A DNA stretch of 64,000 nucleotides from JAOZHU01 sp964632845 (GTDB taxonomy: Archaea; Thermoproteota; Bathyarchaeia; Bathyarchaeales; Bathycorpusculaceae). Location of the stretch: assembly GCA_964632845.1 (NCBI GenBank), contig CAZWDU010000007.1, forward strand, positions 42,818 to 106,817. Direction: 5' to 3'. How positions within the stretch are numbered: position 1 is the stretch's first letter; each line of letters opens with the position of its first letter. A program made the translations under genes and the position numbers. The notes beneath the pieces are model-generated. The model was not told the DNA's origin. It made no database searches and saw only the letters and a program-made list of their open reading frames with translations. Positions 32,744-40,716 of this stretch are shown one piece after another.

Positions 32744-33095
32744 CACTTTAACGCTGTTTCAAAAACGGCATTTTATCCCCCTTAGACCAAAGTACCAGAT
32801 TCTTAGTCTGGAGTGCTAAAGTACCCTGACCACAGGCTGAAGCGGTGAGAGAAACTTGGTGCAGCGACGCGTATCGTAGTTCCAAGCTTTCTGGACTGTT
32901 TATAGAGTGTATTTGGATTAGAGTTTGTTAGTAATAAGGTGTTTTAAGCCATATTCTATTTGGAAAAGAAGAAACAGATGGAACTTCAGCCATATTTTTC
33001 TATAATTAAACTCTGCATAAGGCTTTTATTGATTACGCTTGTAAAAAGACCAACTATATTCTTGTTGATGAACTTGAGGGGGGTGAACCCACAAA
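32744..33095. other. 352-bp intergenic region
   Basis: No coding frame is convincing. Near 32797-32813 the sequence CCAGATTCTTAGTCTGG forms a five-base-pair hairpin with a seven-base loop that looks like an anticodon arm, but no acceptor or T arm accompanies it. The stretch 32790-32890 is richer in G and C than its surroundings and might be a small RNA. A GAGGGGGGTGA ribosome-binding site for the next gene ends the region. Confidence 0.3.
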
Positions 33096-33680
33096 ATGAA
33101 AATTACTCAAAAAGCTGTACCCTTACTAGTATCCATCATAATAATTTCCTCACTATTTATTACAACAGCGACTGCTGCACCATTGAAAAGGAATTATTTT
33201 GACGATATATGGGATGGAATAAAAGTGCGCATAGGTCAACCCTTTAAGGAGCTTTGGGCTGCAGTATTTGACTTGCAGCATGATGTTGCTGATTTGCAGA
33301 ATCAGGTTAATGAATTAGAGGTCACTGCTGGAGCTGCAAGGTATGTGATTGAAGGAACATTTGACATAACACAAGATGGAGACTTGATTAAAGCTGATGA
33401 AATGAGTACGACCTCTAGCGACACAGCAATTAGGTACCTTCATTGGAAGAGAATTGATGTCCCTCAATTAACATTGTCTAATATTCCTTCAATTCAGGTT
33501 TTTGTAAAATCTCCTACTATAGGTTCAGATGAACCTGAAAGTCTGACGGAAGCATGGCGTGAAGCTACTGTGCTCTATGATGAAGGATGTATCTACCTTG
33601 AGTATAAGCTTGTCCGCAGCTATTCCCCAGAAATATCTTATTGGGTAACTGGCGAATACAAGGTTGTGGTAATAAAATAG
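33096..33680 (+). CDS. Secreted protein of unknown function
   Basis: A 194-residue protein with a clear signal peptide (about 1-28, ending ATAAP), then a mixed region with a short coiled coil (LQHDVADLQNQVNELEV, about 67-85). A C-terminal beta-rich domain of about 100 residues contains WKRIDVPQLTLSNIPSIQVF and YWVTGEYKVVVIK. There is no C-terminal anchor, so it is secreted or lipid-free. A strong GAGGGGGG ribosome-binding site precedes ATG 33096. It sits just upstream of the second tRNA-proximal cassette. No domain family is recognised. Confidence 0.6.
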   Translation: MKITQKAVPLLVSIIIISSLFITTATAAPLKRNYFDDIWDGIKVRIGQPFKELWAAVFDLQHDVADLQNQVNELEVTAGAARYVIEGTFDITQDGDLIKADEMSTTSSDTAIRYLHWKRIDVPQLTLSNIPSIQVFVKSPTIGSDEPESLTEAWREATVLYDEGCIYLEYKLVRSYSPEISYWVTGEYKVVVIK

Positions 33681-33736
33681 TCCCAAAAACTATCCACACC
33701 AATATTTTCTTTTCTTTGTCTATTACGCTCAAAAAA

Positions 33737-33760
33737 AGAACTTTAGTGGTCACTAAATAC
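33737..33760 (+). promoter_or_regulatory. Upstream-element copy 3 (before the tRNA-Met-linked ORF)
   Basis: GAACTTTAGTGGTCACTAAAT here corresponds to the CTTTAATGGTCATTA core at 14103-14148, and CAGCAC followed by TCAG occurs downstream in both leaders. It starts about 75 bp before ATG 33811. Confidence 0.4.
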
Positions 33761-33810
33761 TACTTCAGCACTCAGCCGCCTTCAGTTAGGTAGAGAGCTG
33801 AAAAGTTAAG

Positions 33811-34278
33811 ATGGGAAAAATTAAATGCGTTAAAGATTTTTCATGTGAAGACTGCTGCAAGAAGGGACTATTGCAGATTCTAACAGCTAAGTATGCACGT
33901 TGCAGGCATTATTCTCATATTGACGCAACCACTAGAAAACCTCAATTTGTCTATCATAGAAACTCTATTGCATATGTCACTGAGAAACTCAGAGTGTTAA
34001 GTGAAAAATCTTTATCAAGCAGAATAGAAACTGAGGTAGTAGCTATTAGCTCTGAGGATGGCTCTGACCAAATTGGTCATGGAAGCAACATAGACCAAAA
34101 ACTCCAAGCTAACAGCTCAGAACTGCAAAACAGGCGTTGCCGGGGTAGCCTAGCCTGGCCAGGGCGCCAGACTCATAATCTGGAGTTTGCAAGGGGCAAG
34201 CGCCCTCAACCAGAAGTCGCGGGCTCGAATCCCGCCCCCGGCACCATTTTCAGTTCACTTCAGCAAGTTCTTTGTTGA
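33811..34278 (+). CDS. tRNA-proximal zinc-knuckle ORF reading into tRNA-Met
   Basis: A 155-codon frame whose first 108 codons are outside the tRNA. It begins MGKIKCVKDFSCEDCCKKG and continues YARCRHYSHIDATTRKPQF and later DQIGHGSNIDQKLQANSSEL, aligning with the ORF at 14201. It then crosses the whole intron-containing tRNA-Met without a stop and ends 32 bp later. The frame through the T arm is the same as in the tRNA-Arg case. Cys pairs suggest zinc binding. As with its paralogue, translation beyond the tRNA start is doubtful, and the true product may end earlier through processing of the transcript. Confidence 0.5.
   Translation: MGKIKCVKDFSCEDCCKKGLLQILTAKYARCRHYSHIDATTRKPQFVYHRNSIAYVTEKLRVLSEKSLSSRIETEVVAISSEDGSDQIGHGSNIDQKLQANSSELQNRRCRGSLAWPGRQTHNLEFARGKRPQPEVAGSNPAPGTIFSSLQQVLC
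34139..34246 (+). tRNA. tRNA-Met(CAU) with a 30-nt intron in the variable region
   Basis: The acceptor is GCCGGGG/CCCCGGC plus A and CCA. The anticodon stem CCAGA/TCTGG encloses CTCATAA, giving anticodon CAT. The T arm is GCGGG/CCCGC around CTCGAAT. Between the anticodon stem and T arm lie 35 bases instead of about five. Removing 30 (about 34184-34213, or shifted by one) leaves AAGTC and a normal 78-nt tRNA. The intron's 3' end CCAG(A) can pair with the exon TCTGG. Elongator Met is likely, though a CAU tRNA could be tRNA-Ile2. Confidence 0.87.
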
Positions 34279-35067
34279 AGCTACTTCTTTAGGGAAACGC
34301 TTGAGCAGCCTGTTCTTTTTTAAGTTCTCTTTCACAATCCACTGGATATCTACGTCCTGTGTTTCGGCAAGTTGGTGCATGTACTCAAAGCCTTCTTGGG
34401 GCACTGCACATATGATGACGCTTAGCGAGTAGCCTAGCCCTTGCCTTAACACCTTGGACTCGCTGGATTTCCGCTCTCTGGCAGCGGCCATTTTGGCGAA
34501 AATCTGCTTGTGCAGTTCAAGGGCTGATTTTGCAGTTTGCTTGTCTTTCAATAAAGGAGGTTCGGCTACTCCTGCTGCCACTGCCCTCATCGCAAGCCAA
34601 TTGTCATTCTCAATCCATTTTGCTATTTCCTGCAAGGTTTTTCTGGGCTGTTTTTCAATCATGGTTTGAATTGCCATGGCTACGCCTTCTCTTGTTCGCC
34701 ATCTAGCGTCACTTGCCAACTCCTTCAAACGAAGTATTGCTTTTGGAAAGAACGCGTGCGATGTGCCGAGGGCGCCAATGCCGCGGGCGCCGCAGAACAC
34801 GAGGAATTCTTTGGGGTTATTCACAGGTGCCTCGATGGGAGAAAACTGAGTTAGTTTCATGCATAAGCGCCATAGTTTTTCAGGTTCGCGTTCAGCTTGA
34901 GCCGCCACTACATCAGCAAAGGCTTCAGCTAGTTCCAGATTGCCTCTCGGTCCGGGAAGGTTGCTATTAGAAACCAAATATTCAGCAAGGTTTTCTTCGC
35001 TACCTGTTTTGAAAAGGTCAGTTATCAGTGTTGTTAAGTGTTCTCTGTAGTTTTCTTTTTTGCTCAT
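34255..35067 (-). CDS. HEAT-repeat-like protein
   Basis: A protein of about 270 residues made of alpha-helical pairs. Repeated patterns include WRTREGVAMAIQTMIEKQP, then NWLAMRAVAAGVAEPPLL, as in HEAT/DNA-alkylation-repeat proteins. There is no obvious catalytic motif. ATG 35067 (MSKKENYREHL) is taken rather than the longer frame from 35148, whose extra 27 residues overlap the promoter region of the divergent IMPase gene. The stop lies eight bases after the tRNA-Met 3' end. Possible binding to DNA or protein; function unknown. Confidence 0.6.
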   Translation of the reverse strand: MSKKENYREHLTTLITDLFKTGSEENLAEYLVSNSNLPGPRGNLELAEAFADVVAAQAEREPEKLWRLCMKLTQFSPIEAPVNNPKEFLVFCGARGIGALGTSHAFFPKAILRLKELASDARWRTREGVAMAIQTMIEKQPRKTLQEIAKWIENDNWLAMRAVAAGVAEPPLLKDKQTAKSALELHKQIFAKMAAARERKSSESKVLRQGLGYSLSVIICAVPQEGFEYMHQLAETQDVDIQWIVKENLKKNRLLKRFPKEVASTKNLLK

Positions 35068-35205
35068 CTTGCTATGTCGCCTGCTGATGTGAACTATTAC
35101 CTGTTTCAGATTCAAGGTTTTCTGTGTTACTGTATAACCCGTTAGCATTTGAGTGAGCCTTTATCAATTCGAGTGCATATATGCCTGATTAAGAAGGAGT
35201 TTCCG

Positions 35206-36048
35206 ATGGAGCTTCAACGTGATTGGTTGCAGATTCTCGTCAGCTGCAAAGACAACGTAAAAACGCGTATTCGCCCCCTTCTGAAAACTTTACGCGCGCC
35301 ACAGCCTGACTTGGGCAAGGGCGCTGGCGGCGACTCCATGAAGCCAGTGGATTTAGCTGCGGAAAAAGCCATCGTTGAAACACTGCAGCAGCACGGCGTC
35401 TCGTTTACGCTTGTCAGCGAGGAGTCAGGCGTGCAAGCGTTCGGCGCAACGCCAAGGCAATGCTACGTAACTGTTGACCCGATTGACGGCACAACCAACC
35501 TTGTCCGCGGTCTCCCTTTTTACGCCTCATCCATAGCGGTTTCCGCTGAGCCTTTGCTTTCGTCGGTTCACGCGGGTTTAGTGGCTGACCTCGCCCATGA
35601 TACTACGTACATGGCGCAAGCGGGCAAAGGCGCTTATTGCGACGACGAAAAACTCATGCCTTCTCGGCTTGAGACGCTGGATGAAGCGGTTATGGGTTTG
35701 GATTTGAACACTTTCAGAGTCAGGGAAATTGCTCCGCGGTTGACGCGGTTGATTGAGGCAACTAAGCATATACGGCATTTTGGCGCGAACGCGCTTGAAT
35801 TGTGTTATGTGGCTGAAGGGTTAACTGACGCGTTCGTGGATGTCCGCGGGAAACTGCGCACTACAGATATGGCTGCTGGCTTTCTCATACTGCGGGAAGC
35901 TGGCGGCTTAATCACCACGCCTGAAGGCGAAGCTTTGGACGCCAAGCTGGATCCACGGCAGAAGGTGAAGTTTGTGGCTTCTGGAAACCCGAAAATTCAC
36001 AGGAACATTCTAAGCTTGATACAGTCGGAAAAGGAAATGCAATGTTAA
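35206..36048 (+). CDS. Inositol monophosphatase/FBPase family phosphatase
   Basis: A protein of about 280 residues with the IMPase metal site: LVSEESG near residue 70, TVDPIDGTTNL near 90, and the late FVDVRGKLRTTDMAAG segment with the third-metal Asp. Archaeal members act on inositol 1-phosphate and/or fructose 1,6-bisphosphate, so it may serve both phospholipid inositol supply and gluconeogenesis. The ATG at 35206 has AAGGAG at ideal distance, so I prefer it to the TTG at 35149. The 3' end overlaps the phosphoesterase gene by seven bases, indicating coupling. Confidence 0.87.
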   Translation: MELQRDWLQILVSCKDNVKTRIRPLLKTLRAPQPDLGKGAGGDSMKPVDLAAEKAIVETLQQHGVSFTLVSEESGVQAFGATPRQCYVTVDPIDGTTNLVRGLPFYASSIAVSAEPLLSSVHAGLVADLAHDTTYMAQAGKGAYCDDEKLMPSRLETLDEAVMGLDLNTFRVREIAPRLTRLIEATKHIRHFGANALELCYVAEGLTDAFVDVRGKLRTTDMAAGFLILREAGGLITTPEGEALDAKLDPRQKVKFVASGNPKIHRNILSLIQSEKEMQC

Positions 36049-36884
36049 CGTTACTGTTTCCCAGCGCTGCGGCTTTGGTGAAAACGGAAAAAACCAAAAC
36101 ACTTGTGGTGGCTGACCCACATTTAGGCTGGGAAATGGCACTTCAAGCAAAAGGAATTCACGTTCCAAGCCAAACGCCTAAACTTCTGCAGAAACTGGTA
36201 GCACTCATATCCAAGTACAAGCCTGACGCACTGCTGATTCTCGGAGACGTTAAATACACAGTTGTCAAAGCCGAAGCAGGCGAATGGCACGACATACCTG
36301 AATTCTTCACTGAACTCAAACGCCACGTAAAAGACATAGCCATAGTACGCGGCAACCACGACGCGAATCTTGAGCCCCTGCTGCCTGAAAACGTAAAACT
36401 GCTCTCAGCAAGCGGCACAATAATAGGCGGCATCGGACTTTTCCACGGACACAAGTGGCCATCTCCCACACTTCTGAAGTGCAAAACACTAATCATGGGG
36501 CACCTGCACCCAGTCGTGGTTTTCCGCGACCCCGCAGGCTTCAAAATAACACGCCAAGTATGGCTAAAAGCCCAATGCAACACCGAAGCTTTAGCTAAGC
36601 TACTGTTGCAGAAACACGGAACAAAAATCGAGGGCACACCAGAAGCCACAGTGAAGAAGCACTACGGCTTCAAGCCGCAAACAACGCAACTGTTCATTAT
36701 GCCCAGCTTCAACGATTTCCTCGGCGGCAGACCCATAAACGAGGCAAAACAGCGAAAGGAAACAGGCAGCGAAACACTAATTGGACCAGTGCTACGGTCA
36801 GAAGCCGCAGACGTAGACAACGCGGAACTCTACCTCTTAGACGGCACATACCTCGGAACACTAAACCAACTAAAAACGCTATAG
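36042..36884 (+). CDS. Metallophosphoesterase
   Basis: A 280-residue calcineurin-like phosphoesterase. Metal ligands appear in LVVADPHLGWE (DxH), ILGDVK (GD), VRGNHDANL (GNHD), LFHGHKWP and IMGHLHP (GHxH). The last 90 residues are a family-specific C-terminal extension. Archaeal relatives with DPHLGWE are described as predicted ICC-like phosphoesterases of unknown substrate. It is coupled to the IMPase by a 7-bp overlap. Confidence 0.85.
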   Translation: MLTLLFPSAAALVKTEKTKTLVVADPHLGWEMALQAKGIHVPSQTPKLLQKLVALISKYKPDALLILGDVKYTVVKAEAGEWHDIPEFFTELKRHVKDIAIVRGNHDANLEPLLPENVKLLSASGTIIGGIGLFHGHKWPSPTLLKCKTLIMGHLHPVVVFRDPAGFKITRQVWLKAQCNTEALAKLLLQKHGTKIEGTPEATVKKHYGFKPQTTQLFIMPSFNDFLGGRPINEAKQRKETGSETLIGPVLRSEAADVDNAELYLLDGTYLGTLNQLKTL

Positions 36885-37054
36885 CAAAACTCAAAAATAA
36901 AATCACTGTGTAATTGTCATTTGCTTCTGAGATGGTCGACGACTTAACAAAAAGAAAAAACAACAACTACCTAAACAGCGCACACCCAATAATCCTCCAA
37001 GCGAAAACTACCAAAAAAAGTTCACCCCACAACTCGACTTATTTCATCCTATTT

Positions 37055-37084
37055 AAAGGGGAGGGGGTAGCGCCTCTGAGCACA
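37055..37084 (+). promoter_or_regulatory. 30-bp perfect promoter repeat before hsp20
   Basis: The block starts AAAGGGGAGGGGGTAGCG and ends CTCTGAGCACA. It is identical, base for base, to the reverse complement of 40599-40628. A TATA box (CTATTTAAA) overlaps its left edge, so it should cover the core promoter and the first transcribed bases. It ends 90 bp before ATG 37174, the same distance as the second copy has from its gene. In the 289-bp gap 36885-37173 nothing else is seen. Confidence 0.65.
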
Positions 37085-37173
37085 GTAGTTTGCCCATTCA
37101 ATGTTGGAAATGTGCAGTTTGTATCATAATCCTTATTGGATTGGAAAACTCACATATTACAGGTGATTTATGT

Positions 37174-37770
37174 ATGTCTTCAGATGGTGAAGATTACCCC
37201 GAATGGAACAGGCGCAGACGCTTTCCGCTTGACAAAGACCCATTCTTCGGCGACATCGACCGCATCTTCCACGAAATGGAAAAACGCATGGAAGAAGAAT
37301 TCCGCGAATTCACTGAAAAAGTCCCCAAAGACTACGTCAAAGAACGCAAGCTCCCAGACGGAAGCACAGTTAAAGAATTCGGACCCTTCGTCTACGGCTA
37401 CAGCATGAAAATCGGTCCAGACGGCAAACCCGAAATCCAACAATTCGGCAACATCAAAAAATCACTCAAAGGACCCCAAGTCAAAGAAGAACGCGAACCG
37501 CTGGTGGATGTGGTGGAAACAGACAGCGAAATCCGCGTAGTAGTTGAACTCCCCGGCGTAGAAAAAACCGACATAAAACTCCACGGCACCGAAGACTCAC
37601 TCGAAATCAGCGTAGACACCCCACACTACAAATACTACAAAGAAGTCACGCTCCCAACCAAAGTCAAAGTAAAAGAAGCAAAATCAAGCTACAAAAACGG
37701 CGTCCTAGAAGTAATCCTACCCAGAGCCGAAGTGAAAAAACCAAAAGGCGAACAAATAGACATCAACTAA
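37174..37770 (+). CDS. Small heat-shock protein (Hsp20/alpha-crystallin)
   Basis: A 198-residue protein with a charged N-terminal region (about 1-100; RIFHEMEKRMEEEFREF, DGSTVKEFGPFVYGYSM) and an alpha-crystallin domain (about 108-195). Domain marks are PLVDVVETDSEIRVVVELPG, DIKLHGTEDSLEISV and YKNGVLEVILPR, the last being the consensus G-V-L-x-V/I-x-x-P. The ATG at 37174 with AGGTGA upstream is chosen; a longer frame from 37090 would start inside the promoter repeat's leader. It acts as an ATP-independent chaperone. The promoter repeat suggests specific, perhaps stress-linked control. Confidence 0.88.
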   Translation: MSSDGEDYPEWNRRRRFPLDKDPFFGDIDRIFHEMEKRMEEEFREFTEKVPKDYVKERKLPDGSTVKEFGPFVYGYSMKIGPDGKPEIQQFGNIKKSLKGPQVKEEREPLVDVVETDSEIRVVVELPGVEKTDIKLHGTEDSLEISVDTPHYKYYKEVTLPTKVKVKEAKSSYKNGVLEVILPRAEVKKPKGEQIDIN

Positions 37771-37814
37771 AAACCCACGCCCCACATCACCCCGCTCCCA
37801 CAGTTCGTGCCCAC

Positions 37815-38225
37815 ATGAATGAAAACTCAGAAATCGAAACCCTAAACACAATCTGCCGACAAGCAAAAACAGAAGGCAAACTATCAGGCAAAAACCTCAC
37901 CGCACTCTACGAACTCTTCGGTCAACGCTTCACAAAAGCCCTCGACACACTAAAAGAAAACCGAGTTAAAAAATACATCTTCAAACCCAGCGGCAAAACC
38001 GTCTGGATAGTCATCGGCAGAGAACGCGACTACCTCATAATTCCCGAAGCCGAATTCTGCACCTGCGACGACTTCTACTTCCGCGTCCTAGACAAAAAAA
38101 TCCATTTGTGTTACCACCTTATCGCCCAGAAAATCGCCCGCAACCTAGGCTGGTACGAAACACTAGAAGAAACCGACGAACTCTACAAAACATTAATGAA
38201 CGAGTGGAAAAAAGCTACTGCTTAA
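37815..38225 (+). CDS. SWIM zinc-finger protein
   Basis: A 136-residue protein. The first 60 residues are helical. After two beta strands (YIFKPSGKTVWIVIG, RDYLIIPE) comes a SWIM finger: CTC near residue 79 and LCYHLIAQ near 98, matching CxC...CxH. Archaeal SWIM proteins of this size are linked to recombination and DNA repair (SWS1-like), and an RPA-like gene lies 0.4 kb downstream. ATG 37815 lies 44 bp after the hsp20 stop, so co-transcription with hsp20 is possible. Confidence 0.8.
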   Translation: MNENSEIETLNTICRQAKTEGKLSGKNLTALYELFGQRFTKALDTLKENRVKKYIFKPSGKTVWIVIGRERDYLIIPEAEFCTCDDFYFRVLDKKIHLCYHLIAQKIARNLGWYETLEETDELYKTLMNEWKKATA

Positions 38226-38268
38226 ATACCACAACATAAGAAGAATACTACGCAAAAGGCGAAACGCA

Positions 38269-38394
38269 ATGGACTTAGGTGCATACTTCATAACACTTGA
38301 ATACGTCCTCATGGGAGCAACATTCGTCGCTCTAATACTAATATTCTTATACGCATACTACAGCAAAGAAGAAGAAACAACAGAAAAAACCTAA
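38269..38394 (+). CDS. Single-helix small membrane protein (41 aa)
   Basis: ATG 38269 opens a 41-codon frame ending TAA 38392-38394. The product MDLGAYFITLEYVLMGATFV is followed by a hydrophobic run (ALILIFLYAYY) and an acidic tail (SKEEETTEKT). One helix with a charged cytoplasmic end is typical of small accessory membrane proteins. It sits 43 bp after the SWIM gene. No family is recognised. The 214 bp that follow (38395-38608) are strikingly poor in G and hold nothing visible. Confidence 0.5.
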   Translation: MDLGAYFITLEYVLMGATFVALILIFLYAYYSKEEETTEKT

Positions 38395-38608
38395 CCGCCA
38401 ACAACCCTACTTCTTCCACGCATCACCCAAGCAACACCCTACTTAAAACCACACCAAATACTGCACTTAAACAAAACCATCAACGCAACACCAGAACCAG
38501 CACCAACCACAAGAACCCACATTTTCAACAACCTAATCACTAAGCACTAGCTACGCTCAAACAGCTAGATACTGCAAAAAACTTAAAACAACCCAAAAGC
38601 CTTTATCC

Positions 38609-39481
38609 GTGGCGGCACTCGAGAAAATGGCTCGTGAAGAGATAATTAAGCAAATTCTGTTGCAGCATCCAGAAACAACCCGCGAAACAATAATTGAAAG
38701 GCTACAGGCAGAGAAAAACAAAACTAACGGCTTAATAGCCGACGCAACTCTTCTGCGGTTGATTGCCGCTGAATACGGCGTTGAAATTCCCTGTGACGCA
38801 GTTTATAACCACAAACTTTCCATAAGCCATTTAGTGCCTGACCTGAATGATGTTGCAGTTTCTGGGCGTGTTGTCGCAGTTTATCCAGCTAAAACCTTTG
38901 AAGGAAAAAAATCAGGAAAATACGCAAGCCTAATCATTACGGATGCAGACAGCGTTCTCCGCGTTATGCTATGGAACGACCAAGCGAATTTAGTTGAATC
39001 TGACAAAGTGAAAACTGGACAAATTACCCGCTTTTCGCACGGTTACACTCGCGAAGACCGCAACGGCAAAGTAGAATTGCATCTTGGCAACAAAAGCAAA
39101 GTAGAAATTAACCCGCAGGACTTGCAGGCAGAAGATTACCCTGACATCAGCAAATTCGCCACAAAAATCAAAGAGATAACCACTAAACAGAGGAACATTC
39201 ACCTCGCAGGCGTCGTCAAAAAGGTTTTTCCCGTTTCTACATTTACACGGCAAGATTCAACAAGTGGAAAAGTATTGCGGTTTACGCTTGCAGACGACAG
39301 CGGCGAAGTAACTGTGGTTGTTTGGAACGAGAAGGCAGAAGAACTTGAGCAGCGCCTTAAGCGCAACGTGATGATGCAGTTAGTGAACGCAAAAGCCAAA
39401 GCAGCCTCAAACGGCGGTTTCGAAATTCACGTTGACTCCTCAACATACGTTGATGTCAACAGTAGTTGCGTGAGTGATTAA
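38609..39481 (+). CDS. Replication protein A-like OB-fold protein
   Basis: A 290-residue protein. An N-terminal helical domain (about 1-60; EEIIKQILLQHPETTRETI) is followed by two OB folds (about 72-165 and 190-285): VSGRVVAVYPAKTFEGKK with YASLIITDADSVLRVMLW, and LAGVVKKVFPVSTFTRQ with LRFTLADDSGEVTVVVW. There is no zinc finger. This is an archaeal single-stranded DNA-binding RPA subunit type, used in replication and repair. Start is GTG 38609; ATG 38627 is an alternative. It is convergent with the dehydrogenase gene, with stops two bases apart. Confidence 0.83.
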   Translation: MAALEKMAREEIIKQILLQHPETTRETIIERLQAEKNKTNGLIADATLLRLIAAEYGVEIPCDAVYNHKLSISHLVPDLNDVAVSGRVVAVYPAKTFEGKKSGKYASLIITDADSVLRVMLWNDQANLVESDKVKTGQITRFSHGYTREDRNGKVELHLGNKSKVEINPQDLQAEDYPDISKFATKIKEITTKQRNIHLAGVVKKVFPVSTFTRQDSTSGKVLRFTLADDSGEVTVVVWNEKAEELEQRLKRNVMMQLVNAKAKAASNGGFEIHVDSSTYVDVNSSCVSD

Positions 39482-39483
39482 AC

Positions 39484-40509
39484 TTAGAGGGCTTTGATTT
39501 TTGCTGCAATGGCGTTGGCCATTTCGGTGGTTGTGGCGGTTCCGCCTAGGTCGGCTGTGCGTGTTGCGCCTTCTTTAAGCACTGCCATGACGGCGTTTTC
39601 GATTTTTGCTGCTGCTGCGGTTTCGCCTATGTAGTTGAGCATCATGGCTGCGGCGTTGATTGTGGCTGTTGGGTTTACGCGGTTCATGCCTGTGTATTTT
39701 GGTGCTGAGCCGTGGACGGGTTCGAACATGCCGTAGTTGTCGCCTATGTTTGCGCCTGCTGCTAAGCCTAGGCTGCCTGTGACTTGGGCGGCCTCGTCGC
39801 TGAGTATGTCTCCGAACAGGTTGGTGGTGACTATGACGTCGAAGGTTTCGGGTTTTTTGACTAGGTGCATGGTTGCGGCGTCTATGTGAATGTCATCCAC
39901 TGCAACGTCAGGATAGTTAAGGGCTACGTCTTTTACGGCGTTTTTGAATATGCCGTCTGTCACGCGTAGGATGTTGCCTTTGTGGACGTAGGTTAGGTGT
40001 TTTTTGCGTTTTTGAGCAAGTTTGAATGCGGCTTCGGCTACGCGAGTTGAGGCTTCTGTGGTGATTATCCTTAGCGCTACTCCTGTTCCTGGCGCGATTT
40101 CGTATTCGATGCCTGAGTACATGCCTTGGGTGTTTTCGCGGACTACGATGAGGTCGATGTCGGGTTTTAGTGCTTCGACGTTTGGGTATGTGCGGCAGGG
40201 GCGTATGTTTGCGTAGAGGTTGAACGTTGTTCGGATTTGCACTGCGGCGCTGACTGGTGCGCCTGCTTCTTCGGGTGTGGTCATGGGTCCTTTGAGACAA
40301 GCGTGTGTCTGCTTCAGCAAGGCTATGGTTTCTTTGGGCATGTTTGTGCCGTGTTCGGCTATGCAGTGGTAGCCTGCTTCGCCGTAAAGAAAGTTAAGTT
40401 TTAAGCCAGTTGTGTTTTGGACTGCTTGGAGGACGTTTACGGCTGCTTCGGTGACTTCGGGTCCAATGCCGTCACCTTTGAGTACAGCTATGTTGTAAGT
40501 TTTAACCAT
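39484..40509 (-). CDS. Isocitrate/isopropylmalate/homoisocitrate dehydrogenase family enzyme
   Basis: A 341-residue beta-decarboxylating dehydrogenase: LKGDGIGPEVTEAA at the N-terminus, NLYANIRPCRTYPNV, DLIVVRENTQGMYSGIEYE (substrate loop), THVHKGN-like YVHKGNILRVTDG, then DDIHIDAATMHLV, FGDILSDEAAQ and GMFEPVHGSAP. The cofactor loop HGSAPKYTG points to NAD. The YSGIE loop fits isocitrate or homoisocitrate at least as well as isopropylmalate. Proximity to the LysW operon favours homoisocitrate, but leuB cannot be excluded. Its promoter shares a 30-bp perfect repeat with hsp20. Confidence 0.83.
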   Translation of the reverse strand: MVKTYNIAVLKGDGIGPEVTEAAVNVLQAVQNTTGLKLNFLYGEAGYHCIAEHGTNMPKETIALLKQTHACLKGPMTTPEEAGAPVSAAVQIRTTFNLYANIRPCRTYPNVEALKPDIDLIVVRENTQGMYSGIEYEIAPGTGVALRIITTEASTRVAEAAFKLAQKRKKHLTYVHKGNILRVTDGIFKNAVKDVALNYPDVAVDDIHIDAATMHLVKKPETFDVIVTTNLFGDILSDEAAQVTGSLGLAAGANIGDNYGMFEPVHGSAPKYTGMNRVNPTATINAAAMMLNYIGETAAAAKIENAVMAVLKEGATRTADLGGTATTTEMANAIAAKIKAL

Positions 40510-40598
40510 GGTTGTTCTCGCCTTCTTTTTAGTGTGTGAACGCGTTTATTTATGAGTGTTCCTCTCTGGGTTGACGTTTCATGTTATTGCGGAACTGA

Positions 40599-40628
40599 TG
40601 TGCTCAGAGGCGCTACCCCCTCCCCTTT
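40599..40628 (-). promoter_or_regulatory. 30-bp perfect promoter repeat before the dehydrogenase gene
   Basis: On the minus strand this is identical to 37055-37084. A TATA box (CTATATAAA) overlaps its upstream edge, and the repeat ends 90 bp before ATG 40509. It occupies the place where core promoter and transcription start should be. Confidence 0.65.
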
Positions 40629-40716
40629 ATATAGCGTTTAAAAGTGCCAGCGGGATAGGCTTTCTATTGGTTTTTGTGTTGATTGGTTATTAGGCTTCAA
40701 ATATGCTGGGCTTCAC

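Noticed and set aside
32790..32870. Possible tRNA-Lys from an anticodon-like arm with a CTT anticodon
   Set aside because: No T arm, acceptor pair or CCA is present; only a five-base-pair hairpin supports it.
33096..33680. A virion or spike-like protein because of the coiled coil and signal peptide
   Set aside because: No viral hallmark genes are nearby; the evidence is too weak for more than a secreted protein.
37055..40628. A composite transposon bounded by the 30-bp inverted repeats
   Set aside because: No transposase, no target duplication seen, and both repeats adjoin TATA boxes at promoters, so a shared promoter element is the better reading.
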